Source: Phytoseiulus persimilis (taxonomy: Eukaryota > Arthropoda > Arachnida > Mesostigmata > Phytoseiidae). Taken from it: a stretch of DNA of 64,000 nt. Positions within the stretch are counted from its first letter, which is position 1, and every line of letters starts with the position of its first letter. The notes beneath the pieces are model-generated. The model was not told the DNA's origin. It saw only the letters and a program-made list of their open reading frames with translations, and searched no databases. The translations under genes and the position numbers were made by a program. The stretch spans positions 30,278,723 through 30,342,722 of the forward strand of contig CM075103.1 of assembly GCA_037576195.1 (NCBI GenBank), in the 5' to 3' direction. This document shows positions 44,430 through 54,832 of this stretch, piece after piece.

Positions 44430-46811
44430 CATTCCCTATCAACCGCGTGCAACTTGAAGCTAGTTTAATTCTCACGAAAATATTTTTTGTGAGACCCGAC
44501 TAATTGTTCCCATATTCTAATCGATGTGAACAGTTCCTTCGCTTCCTGAATTTTCATTTCTCAGGCGAAGATTCAGATTTCAGAAACTGCGGGGCGTTTG
44601 AGCGCGGGGAGAGAGAGATGCATTTTCTGATCCTTGCATCACAATCGACTCGATATTGAGAGAGTTATGTCGAGTTGAATTTCGAGTTTCGAGTCGACGC
44701 TTCCAGTACTAACCATCGGTCCCATACTGACCGCAGAAGACTGAACTGTCGATTCCAACGGAGCCTGATCGATAACTCGATACCGGAAGCAGAGTTCGGC
44801 AACGAACGTTATTCAGTGATTCACGGTCTCCGGAAGAAAGCCGACAAGGGCGTTGAGGTTTGCTCTCGGTGTCAAAATATTTATCCCACTCCGTCGGAAT
44901 CACCTGATCAATCCTCTGCGGTAAGAACGGGACGATGACCTATTCTCGGATATCGAAGAAGTTACTCATCAAAGGCCTCATCATCGAAGTTGGCCTGTGT
45001 CATCCATGGAGCGCGGACAACTGAGCGAGCAATTGAACTCCGACATCTCGGTACTAGACTACGAGTACGCTTGGTACGGTCGGGACGGGGATCATCGATT
45101 CGGAACTCCGAGAGAGCTATCTCTCTGGTATGGTTGTGATTTTGCGGGAACAGAACCTTGCAATCCGCTTTTGTCACGGCTGGAAGTCTCTCAAAGCTCG
45201 AAGACGGAGGAAACATGGAGCGTGCAATTCAACTCGACACAACTCTTTCAAAATTGAGTCCATTGGGAAGCTAGGCTGAGGAAATGCAGCTCTTCCTCCC
45301 CGCGCTCGAACGCCTCTCAGTTCCTGAAATCTGAATCTTTTTGGCCGAGTTATGGCCCCTAGCAGCAGGGGAAAAAAGAATGAAGTTGGTGGCACCCCCC
45401 TGTATAGAGGCGAGGCCAGTCAGCGAAACTGGTGCTGCATTCCTCTGGTCCGCGACCGCAACGCCTCGGGTCATTCCTCGATCCGCCCCTGAACCGAGTA
45501 CCTTCCGAAGCTGCCGCAATCTTGATGAGACACGATCGACGCCGATCATGTTATATTATGACCAGTATCAACTTCAGAAACTTCATGTCCAAAATGAACA
45601 ATTCGCGCTCTTCACATTCATGTTCTGCACGATGATATTCGGCGAGTCTACGTTACCGTCAGTTCCCCCAATGCTAGTAACTTGAAGACCGCAACGAGCT
45701 GAAAGGCGGCGTAGGAGCGACTGCCAAAGAGCCGAACTCGCAGGATATCCTGGGTGGGTGACATGAGAATTTTCCCATTGAATTCCATTCTCATGGTGGG
45801 GCAGCTCGTGGGCAGCTATTCTCGTCCCAGATTCCAGATGGTCGATGGGTAGAGACGCCATGTGACCGGACATTGTTTTCAAGAAAACCGGACATGTTTC
45901 GAACAGGACATCAGTTCCGAAACCGGACACTTCCAGATCCACCGATTCATATGACTGGGAAAGGCTCAAGCCTCGATACGTTTTCCTGATTCCATGCAGC
46001 AGTGATGAGTCTCAAGTACTAGGATGAGGAGTCAGAGCAAACTCCACTCTCACTTCAATCATATCCAACATCTGTTCATTTGAGCACCAGGTTCTTTAGT
46101 CGAGATCTTCTCCAAGTTCGAGTATCCATGGGACCTTCGCTCGGAGTGTTTCCCGACCCTAGAGTCCCTCAGATAACGAACCTGTTTTTCAGATTTTTCT
46201 CTCGAATAACCGCATCAGATGAGATCGCTAACTGCCGAGTTCGATTCCTGATGAGCTCGTTATCGGACAAGTTAGTCATCTGTGAAGTTCATCATCTGAT
46301 AAGTTCATTTTTCGGTTCGTCGTGCGGTTTTTCGAGGGAAAATCGGAGAAGGGTCCGTTATCTGCGGGATTTCAGGGTAATGTCATCCGAAAATAGAGGA
46401 GCGTATTATCCAGTTTCTTTTCGCTGGAAACACGTCTTTGCTTGGGGAAATTGCGCTATGAGTCCACCACGGAAGGATGCTCGCGCGGTGGTTGGCGCGG
46501 GCAACTTTCTCATCAGTGCAAGTCCGCTAGCCGACAGAACTGCGGTCTGCGAAGACGGCGTTCAACCTTACGAGGGCCTGATGCGCCCTCATACGGTCAA
46601 TGCTCTCTAGAGCCGGACATTGGCTCCCGGAACGGCTTGGAATCGAACTGGGTTTCCTCCGATTTCCCAACAATAGAAAACTACCTTTTTGAATCTCCAA
46701 CTCCGGACATTTTGTCCTGAATTCCCAGGAACCGAACATTTTCCCCTAAAATCCCGGAAACTGGACAAACCGGACGGACAAGGACATGTTTGGTCATATG
46801 GCGTCTCTATC
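44430..46811. other. hAT 3' region without gene; CCGGACA-rich
   Basis: No supported coding frame. From about 45855 to 46800 the motif (A)CCGGACA(T) and its relatives (GGACATGTTT, CCGAACATTTT) recur many times, as subterminal transposase-binding arrays often do. Downstream of hATC in the right arm; absent from the left arm. Confidence 0.5.
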
Positions 46812-47081
46812 GATGAGTCAGGCTCATTGCCAGCTAACCGGGAGCAGAATTCGAGCTCACTGCCACACATGATACAGAAGTCCAAATTCTCGCAACTTTT
46901 CAGTTATCAGAGAATAACCTTAGTCCCGTAGTCCGTATTACCTCAGTGAGGTATGAGGCTTCAGCATGGCATTACAGGATAACCTCAGCTCCTTACTAAG
47001 GTATCATTCCGTATCACCATAGTAAGGTACTAAGGTTTCTCATAGCAGAACTGGATAACCTTAGTTCCGTACTAAGGTACC
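46812..47081 (-). repeat. Right palindromic arm (family V)
   Basis: Inverse of 37912-38205, with TACTAAGGTA and GGATAACCT(T/C)AG repeated. Its outer tip is replaced at 47082 by element W, so the original end of the inverted repeat is not seen here. Confidence 0.82.
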
Positions 47082-48100
47082 GCCCCAATGTTTACAGTCT
47101 GTTAAGGCGGATGGATGCATTCGCTCACGCTCTCCGTGAGCGGGCGGTGCTAGATGCCTGCGAAATCAGTGGGAGGAGCCCGCCATCTCAGCGGAGCGTT
47201 CGATCGGCTGCCAGCTGACGTGCGGCAGCTCCTCAAGCGCGATCATGGAATTGAATCAAGCATTGAATTGAGTCATCCGAAGAACACATTCTCCTGCGGC
47301 ATTCGAAACGGCTGAACTAATACTTGGAGACATAATAAACCCGGGAATATATGATTCCCCTCAGGTCAGGAGAGGGAAGATCAGGTTTCACGGATTGCTC
47401 GAGTCTCAATAATTGGGGCTGTATGCATCCAGCAGTGACAATGAGCCATCTAGAGATAGGGTGTTCCATGGCACTCTACCGAACGGGAATCGCAGGTCAA
47501 CCAAGAAAAGCAGAGGAGCGGTCGCAGCCAGACACCGATCGTTGGACTTCGGTCTGACCTGGCTGTGCAGATTCGCCATGAAGTTCTCTGAAGATGGTGT
47601 TTGGTAACTTTTAAGGCGGATTCGGGGATGTCAGCTGGTTTGGGGGAACTCTTCAATCAACGATTGACCCAAATTTTGTCGTTTCGCACTTTTTCCTTGT
47701 CCGCTGACGATCCCTCATGCACTGAGGGCAAAGTTTGATCGGAAGCCGATCCACACCTATAGGGGAAACCGCCTGCGACGCGGATCGAGCTTCGATTGAT
47801 GAGAAGAACAGTCTGAAGGGGACTCTGGAGAATGGAACGGCGTGTAAACACGCATTTGAACGTTCCACGACGTCGGTGTCTCTGAAGTGTGTGAATAAAC
47901 GTCAGTTCGAAACCTCTGAGGGAACTTATATCGCACATTTCACAAGGGAGGGTCGACCGGGAAAAACCATGTCATAGCGAATCAGCGTTGTGCAAGGTCT
48001 CACTGTAGTTTATCGCGAAGATCGCCGAATTCCAAATCAGGGGTTTAGTTTCCCGTTTGCGCTCACGCTTGTTTCCATCCATCGAAGATCTTTACTCGAC

Positions 48101-49073
48101 ATGGCCAACGCAAACAGCTTCAAAAAAGTCCCGAGTCTCCGTTTCGGACTCGGCGACTCCTGGTGCCACGAAGCAGGTCTCCATAACTTCGATGGCCAGG
48201 ATGGTACGTCCGCTTCTTTCTTCCACCTGAAGCGACGGGACGCTGATGGACGGTTCAATGATCTGAGGTGTAAATCTTACAAAGACTCAACAGTCAAATG
48301 TCGAGTGATAGCGAGGATCACACCGACTGGCGAGATCCTCAAGGTTTCGGGCATTCACAATCATTTGCCGGACGCCGAAGGCTATGGAGTAGGGTTCCGG
48401 GAGGCGAGGAGAGACATAATCACGGGTATCAGAGAAAATTCCCGTAAACGTCCCGGGGAAGGTCATACTCGAACACCGCCGAGAACTCCCAATCGATCCT
48501 GCTTCACAAATTGTACCCGTGAAGCAGGCTCGAACCCTCCGTCTTCATGCGAGCAAGATGCGACCAAGCATGGTGGAGTCTCTGCGCGAGTTGCACGTCA
48601 AAATTTCCTCAGATGTCATCCCCGGTTTCACTTCGAATAGTGACCACCAGCGTATCCTGAGCTTCTATAGCCCCGAGTTCGAAACTGTTGTTCCGACAAC
48701 AGCGACCCTACTCAGGCTCTCCAACGAAGCAGCTGTGATTCACGCAGATGCCACCAATAAAACCGTACCCCGGAAGATCTGTAAGCAACTGTTCACCATT
48801 CATGGGAACTGGAACCAGTATGAGGGCATGGTCGCCTGCGCTTTCATGAATAAGGCGAACTTCGAAGCTTATCAGTGGGTCTTCCACTGCTTGAAGCAGA
48901 ACTCGCCAGGGCCATTCAACATTCCAGCCTACATGGGAGACTGGGATGACGCAATGCGCAAGGCTGTCCGCCGCGAATTCCGCGAAGCGAGACTCTATGG
49001 ATCCATTTTTTTAAATTTTTCTATTTTTTTTTCTCTCATGCTCTCGACATTCTATTCGGGAGCTCGACTGAGA
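48101..49073 (+). pseudogene. FLYWCH-MULE transposase of element W (truncated)
   Basis: Start at 48101 (MANANSFKK). A FLYWCH-like finger at about residues 40-90 has LRCKSYKDSTVKCRV and a closing HNH; FLYWCH fingers use C-x8-ish-C...H-x-H. After one frame change near 48450-48520 come ELHVKISSDVIPGF, FETVVPTTATLLRL and NEAAVIHADATNKTVPRKICKQLFTIHGNW (first catalytic Asp), MVACAFMNKANFEAYQWVFHCLK, then MGDWDDAMRKAVRREF (second acidic block). The protein then runs into a T-rich sequence instead of the Cys-His block, so the C-terminal third is lost. It is closely related to the transposase at 36089-37653, which has lost the N-terminus. Confidence 0.82.
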
Positions 49074-49096
49074 TAGGATGAACTCGAAAATTCTGG

Positions 49097-49113
49097 GGGG
49101 GGGGGGGGGGCGA
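49097..49113 (+). repeat. Poly-G run and adjoining low complexity
   Basis: Sixteen to seventeen consecutive G, preceded by T-rich DNA (49010-49035) and followed by sequence shared with 36010-36065. A likely sequencing and assembly weak point. An (AT)n run lies near 49295-49315. Confidence 0.8.
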
Positions 49114-50189
49114 GAGCCTCCTCAGCCCGTGAACTCCGGAAAACGAAGACATCGGACGCTAATCTGGATATGAGACCTGCGAGACCTTCGCTGACCGATG
49201 ATGGTCAGCTAGCAGGAACAAAGCCCCAGTGTGTACAAATCAAACCAAGTTAAATGCCATAGTCCCTGATAATAAATAATTGTTGTTATCAAAAAAATAT
49301 ATATATGTATATCTTGCCGAATCTCACTGGCCCTGATCCGATAGATCCAGGCTTGCTGGCGTGGCTAAGTGATACGGCGTCCCAGAACGCGCACCCCTCG
49401 GACTCGACAGAGTCGGAATCAGTCAGGAGCCCAGTTTTCCTTAGGAGACTTCTGGACGACGACTCCGGCTCGGAAACCTGACTCTCACTTCCCGAAGAAA
49501 GCCCGGACTCGTAGGAGCTGATTTGTGCTAGACTGACCGATTGGTTCGATTGGTCTTGAAATCTGACAGAGCTTCATTGTGCCATGGTTCATATCATAGT
49601 TCATACCATATATTCTCGTAGACTGCTATCACATAATATAAACGCGTAAACTCTGATGACATCATAAACACTCGTAAACGGAATGAGACCGGCCCGACCG
49701 AATGTCGAGCATGATTCCGATCCGATTTCCATTCCGATTCAAGAGGTTTTCTTTCCTGGCTGTTTTCTCGTGGGACTCGTTGTTCTCGCACGCAGGAACA
49801 TTGCTATCCTCTTACTGCATGTTCCTTTCCAGGATATGCAAAAAGCATTGCCTTCGACGGGTTCACGTCCAGGTTGAAAACACTGACCAGTCGACATCAC
49901 TTGAGCGCCAAGATTCGCAATACCTAGGCTCGGTAACTTTCCTTGTGGCTGCCGTCCGTCTAGCTCTCTCGAATCCTGTAGAAAAAGCGCTTCCCTCGGA
50001 TGATTTCATTCTACGCGTGATTCAATCCCAACATCGCGCAGCACCGGCTGTTAGCTCATCGAAAGCTCCGCTAAGGCGACGGGCTCCTCCCCCATATCTC
50101 GCCGGCACCTAGCACCGCCCGCTCACGGAGAGCATGAACGAATGCATCCATCCGCCTGAACGGACTGTAAACATTGGGGCCCTATTACC

Positions 50190-51430
50190 GGGACCCGATC
50201 ATTTGATCCTTGTTTATCAAATGGATGCATTTTCAAAGGGACATCTGGCCGCTCAAGGAGCGGCGAATTGGCCGGCACTACGAAGGGTGCTGTACCGAAA
50301 GCCGACTGCGCCGAGCTGTCGAGATCACAGCTTGTTGACGACAGAATATGTAATTGAATTGGGCGGATAATCGAGTCTGAAATGACGACGAACAATGAGC
50401 TGCAGGTATCCTTCTCGTGCTCCTCTTTTTCCCTGAGGACTGACGCAAATGTATTCGATTCGTTGTCGGAAAATCGCCTTCTCGAAATGGGAGTGCGCTT
50501 GTTAATTGAGTATTTGGGTGGGCAGGGTATGAATTCCAGACTGGGATGATGAGTCCTCATACCCTATCTGATGTTTGTTGCTGTATCTAGTCACAGGTTC
50601 GGCCGTGCGCCGAGCATTCGGACCCTCTGAAGGGGAAGAGATATTTCTATCAGTTCGAGGTTCATTCAGGAGAGGATAGCAGGAATCACACAGAGGCTTG
50701 CTGTTGAGATGGGGACTTGTTTGAGAAAAACAGCTTCGATATTGAATGAGGCAGAGCATCCAATCCGGAGTGACGACGATCAATCTACGGAGGTATATTT
50801 TTGTATTTGCTCAAGATCCGAAGAACTGACATGTATTCGTACTCGTATGTATTCGATTCCTCGTTCGGGAGCTTGTTTTGCGGGCGGGTTGGCGCAATGG
50901 AAGTACTGAGGGAGTATGCGCCCTCCGGAAGCCCCGAAATGAAAATCGAAGCTCATCAGGGTGAGGAAACGCGCGGCGTCTAATGTGAAAAAAAAGTTGG
51001 CGGAAGGTAAGCGACATCTCTGTGGATTCTGTGAAGTCCCAGCTCCCAGTTTGCGGATTAATCATGCAGAGGATAAAAAGCATTCTCCCGAAGTTTGCCG
51101 TCGAGATGGAAACTTGCTGAAGAAAACAAGTTTGAAATTGAATAGGGAAGATTGAAGGAATATGGCCTCCCTATTCCGGTTTTTTTTTCTGTCATAAGCT
51201 CAGACGAGCGCTTAGCACTTGGACGATCTGATGGGCGTGAGATCTGTTCCTCAGTTCGCGGATCCATGCTCGAGAGGATGGTGAGAATCCTCACGAAGCT
51301 TTCACGGGTGATATTGAAGCTGATCGAGAATAGGAAACGCGTTGCGTCAAACACGAACGAAGCAAACAGTGCGAGGCAGACGGGAGCCGTACTCCGACGC
51401 GATGAGGAACGGTCGCGCACGCGTCGTTCC
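50190..51430 (+). mobile_element. Element Z, copy 2 (right end missing)
   Basis: Left end GGGACCCGATCATTTGATCC as in copy 1. The interior matches 9790-10560 of copy 1 and repeats itself: blocks like GAGGATAG(C/T)AGGAATC...GCTTGCTGTTGAGATGG and TTGAATAGGG occur around 50610-50760, 51085-51150 and 51225-51350. No inverted right end was found before 51450. The candidate left target half CCTATTACC (50181-50189) directly abuts element W. Confidence 0.7.
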
Positions 51431-53920
51431 CCCTCTCCAACTTTGAAATGCGAAGGTGGCGCCAACGGTCTCGGATTTGCGCGCTTCTCTTGGACTGCTG
51501 GAATCATTTCTGGCTGTCGCGTTACGTTGGGTGCATCATGGAAAGGTAAATCTGACTTTCCCTTCGTGCAAGTGCGTTCTGCGCCAGTTTCTCGTTGGAG
51601 GAAGTTGTAAGAGAGCCAGTTCCCAAGTAGAGGACATTTTGAGCGGACACTGTCCCCTACCTCGGAGGTTCGAAAAAAGGCCCAAGGTCCTCACTGGAGG
51701 AATTTTCGAGAAGGCTCTTTTCCTCGGTCTCTGAATTTCTGAGCGGTCTCGTTCTTCTATCCCTCAATCTTTTCCTCGCCTCTGTTCCTTCGACTTCTCT
51801 TCTTGTACGCGTTATTGAATGCTTCTCTTATCGTGAAAAATTGGCATAAGTTTTTTTGTTGGCATCAACAAAGTAAGTTCTTCTCTAAACCTTCACTGAG
51901 TTCTTGGGGGTTCCAGCTGATTTTATCACCTCGCTGAAGATGGATCGCACAGGAGAATTTTTTATCGAGTGTCCTGGCAGCCACTTTAAATCGCGGGTGT
52001 GGTGTGATCAGAGGGGGCGCTACAACAGCAACGGGGAGGAGGGTATTTCAACTTTTTCTATATACATAAAAATCCAGGGTCTGTTTGTTTGTTTGTTTGT
52101 CCTCAATAGGCTCCTCTGGTATTGATCGGATCGACTTGGAACAAACTGCATAATGTAGGGCGGCTCTCCGGGAAGGACATAGGCCACCCACCCCTCCCCC
52201 CTCCTCCTCCCCTCCTCCCCCCCTCGCGATTTACCCCAACTTTGACCCCCTCCATACTGTCATCCGCATCCAAAATCTGACGATGAGGTGCACCGCCCCG
52301 TTATGACGCCAGCCAGACTCATCCCGTCGTCATCGGATATCCTTCCCCACCTCCTCTCCTATACATCTATCATAAAAATCCATCATAAAAATTCCTGGAG
52401 GGGTGATTTCGAGACCAATNATCGTAGCACTGCCTGGGCCTTATCTGAGGAAAAGTGAAACCGCTCTCTCTAATATTTTTTCCCTCGTTTTCTCATTGAA
52501 TTTCTGGCCCTCCTTATATCTGAGTTTCCTTACTGCCACGCGGGGCAACGGCGTCCCTCAGTCCGATTACTATGGGTGGCACTGGGCGGCCGATTTTTCT
52601 CAAGCATGGGTGGCAGTGAAGTTGTTAAGACCTTTCGAGGGAAGTTTTTTGAGAAAAGTTCGAAGGAAAAAAGCGATTTCCGAGACTCTCTGGACCAACG
52701 CTTGACCGATTCACGCGAATAAAACGAGGAAGGGTGCGTCATCCTCTCAGCTATCGATCACAAAAACGATTTCCGGAATCGGACCGACAGTTCTCACCGG
52801 GTTAAGAGCAAACGAACGAAGGGAAAGAAAATTCTCTACTTTCGTTGATCACTCTGTACTTTCAGTCTCGATTCAGAGACATACGCAAGACTCACCTGAC
52901 GCCCCCGTCCGGTGTGGAGCTGGGGACTGCCGCCAGCCCAATAAAAAATAAGACACGGATAATTCGTGTCACGTCCATTCTCTCAAAGGCACGAGCGCGA
53001 AGAAGGAGGGTGGACTCTACATATAAGCTAACAGCGCTGCTTGTTTATCGCACGTCTCCGAAGCGGCCATCTCGCCGTCGCGAACAGAACTGAAAGAATT
53101 CTCGGGTTCCTTATTCCGATGATCTTCGGGGTCGAGTCCTGTGGCAGCGCAGTGGTATCGTCGGCGATCATGACTCGGGACCCAATTCTTCCATGGGAAA
53201 TAGACACAGAAGAGATGAGAGATATACATACGGGCCAAATCTATGATCGGAAGACGATACTAATCAAGAAGCCTGATTTTTCAGGCTCATCCGCATCAAA
53301 TCACGCGGTTATTTTCCAGAGATTTTGTGTGGGAGGGTCTCTGAGTCCGAGTATTGCATGTACAGGGGTTTCTTACCCATCCTTATTCTGCCCATAACTC
53401 GGTGAAAAATCCGATTCTGGAAATCATTCTTGTGATAGGGTTCTCTTCTATCATTCTCGTGGATGAAGGACATCTTTTACCGTCTTTAAGAAAATCATGA
53501 CGAACTGGATCGGTTCACTTAGCAGTATAACTACCATGAGGTACGCCGGCGTCCCTCATGTGTTTCTGAATTTGGGGGACGCCGGCGTCCCTCGGATGAC
53601 CTCCCGTATGTTTAGCCCTGAGCGGCTTCTTTGTCATCGCGGCTTCGAATAGAATAGTTCCTCGACTTCACTAGAGCTTGCTTCACTGTGGATGGCCCAC
53701 GGGTGGGACCTTCAGAAGCGAGTAGAATTGCGTGATTCCGCGGTGCTAGTTAATTTCGGGGGGTCAAGCTATCTATGCGTGGTCTTGCGTCACGGATGGG
53801 GCTCATAATATTTGTGGCGCTAACAACGCCGTTCCACAACGATAGAAACGGAGTTTAAGTAGAAGAATACTCTAGCGTCAGCACCTGGAAGCTCTGAGAA
53901 TATCCGAAGTCTCTCCTACC
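51431..53920. other. No recognised gene
   Basis: Anonymous DNA. It contains a (GTTT)n run at about 52080-52102, a C/T-rich stretch at about 52185-52225, one satellite-like monomer start ending in an N at 52420, and a short duplicated palindrome GACGCCGGCGTCCCTC near 53545 and 53577. The plus-strand frame at 53041-53397 (118 aa) shows no domain I know. Confidence 0.5.
52380..52420 (+). repeat. Single satellite monomer ending at an N
   Basis: ATCATAAAAATTCCTGGAGG GGTGATTTCGAGACCAATn. The same lead-in (TCTATCATAAAAATCA) and monomer start the arrays at 55858 and 58186. The N at 52420 stops the monomer mid-unit. Confidence 0.7.
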
Positions 53921-54800
53921 ATGCATAACTCAACTTCGAGCAAGCCTCCGAGTCGTTTGCGTCGCTCCTCAAGACAATGGAGGGCGAAGGCGCGCCGAGA
54001 CCAAGATAATTACGAGTATTTAGGCTCCTCAAGTGAGAGTGAAGGCGGTATGTACAGCTATTCAGATTTTCAGAGTTCCCCCAAACTGGAGCAGACCGTG
54101 ATGACAGTGAGTCCTGTCAATCTATCGAAATCTATCGGCTTCGAAAGGACAATCTTTCGCCAGCAATGGAAGCAGTATTCGTATGGCACGATGTCCGGGG
54201 ACATTTCCTGACTCAAATCTGGTTTTCTGGCCGAGAGATGGTCCGACCAAACGAGTCGTTTCCTTCGAACTTCGATGACCTCTAGCCTGCTCAAAAATTT
54301 GATCTATTCTTCGACCGAGAAGTGGCTGAGCTCATTGTTTGTGAGACCAATCGAGGAGCGAGCCGGTACGACAGCTCAGGGAGCATCGGTCCGAGAAGTA
54401 GAGCAAGAAGTTGGAAAGACACTGATCAGGATGAGATCAGAAGATTTTTCGGACTCGTTATGTACATGGGCCTCGTAGTCTACCCAGATATCACTGACTA
54501 CTGGCGCTCGACTGGTCTGTACAACAACTCCAAAGAAGGGGTCGATATGTCGGGCCAGATCGTTAGACAGCACTCTCCCTTGAAGAAGACCATAAGAAGG
54601 TATCACAAGGTTGTTCTCGGACTTGTGCTCAATACAGCCGTCGTGAATGCAAGAATCATGCTCAACAAGCTGACGGGAAAGACACTCTCAATCAAGCATT
54701 TCCGGGAAGCTCTTGTCGAGTACCTTGCCGGACTTGCCGGCCCCTCGCGCAGGAATCCCCAGCATGGTCCAACTCATGAATTTGATCGGAGTGAACACAC
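53921..54800 (+). pseudogene. piggyBac-like transposase, internally deleted
   Basis: N-terminal frame 53921-54211 starts in good context and is acidic/Ser-rich, as in PGBD proteins. A second frame (54322 on) has ELIVCETNRGASRY...SWKDTDQDEIRRFFGLVMYMGLVVYPDITDYWRSTGLYNN, the well-conserved block at the start of the DDE_Tnp_1_7 domain (iv.eTN.ya; flG...MG......dYW). Immediately afterwards KTIRRYHKVVLGLVLNTAVVNARIMLNKLTGK matches the C-terminal block with NA. The catalytic core between them is missing, about 200 residues. The homology fades where the satellite begins. No TTAA-flanked ends were identified. Confidence 0.75.
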
Positions 54801-54832
54801 GGTCACCAGGGATAGGCCATCTGGCCATTACT

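Larger units (their letters stand above)
37912..47081. mobile_element. 9.2 kb inverted repeat with two opposed hAT copies
   Basis: Palindrome-rich ends at 37912-38205 and 46812-47081 are inverted copies of one another. Inside, 38400-40390 (minus) and 40505-42960 (plus) are inverted copies of the 5' half of one BED-finger hAT, meeting around 40390-40505. The right arm carries the whole transposase and about 2.4 kb more, so the left arm has a large internal deletion. This could be two hAT copies inserted head to head, or one giant foldback element. Its right tip is cut by element W. Confidence 0.75.
47082..50180 (+). mobile_element. Element W: MULE with terminal inverted repeats
   Basis: The left end GCCCCAATGTTTACAGTCTG and the right end (inverse of GCCCCAATGTTTACAGTCCG) begin inverted repeats of about 110-130 bp that extend through GCGGATGGATGCATTCG, CTCTCCGTGAGCGGGCGGTG and GGGAGGAGCCCG to GCGGAGC. 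It contains a FLYWCH-MULE transposase in the plus orientation, so transposase and ends belong together. A clean 9-bp duplication is not visible (TAAGGTACC left, CCTATTACC right), possibly because Z copy 2 inserted exactly at the right edge. Confidence 0.82.
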
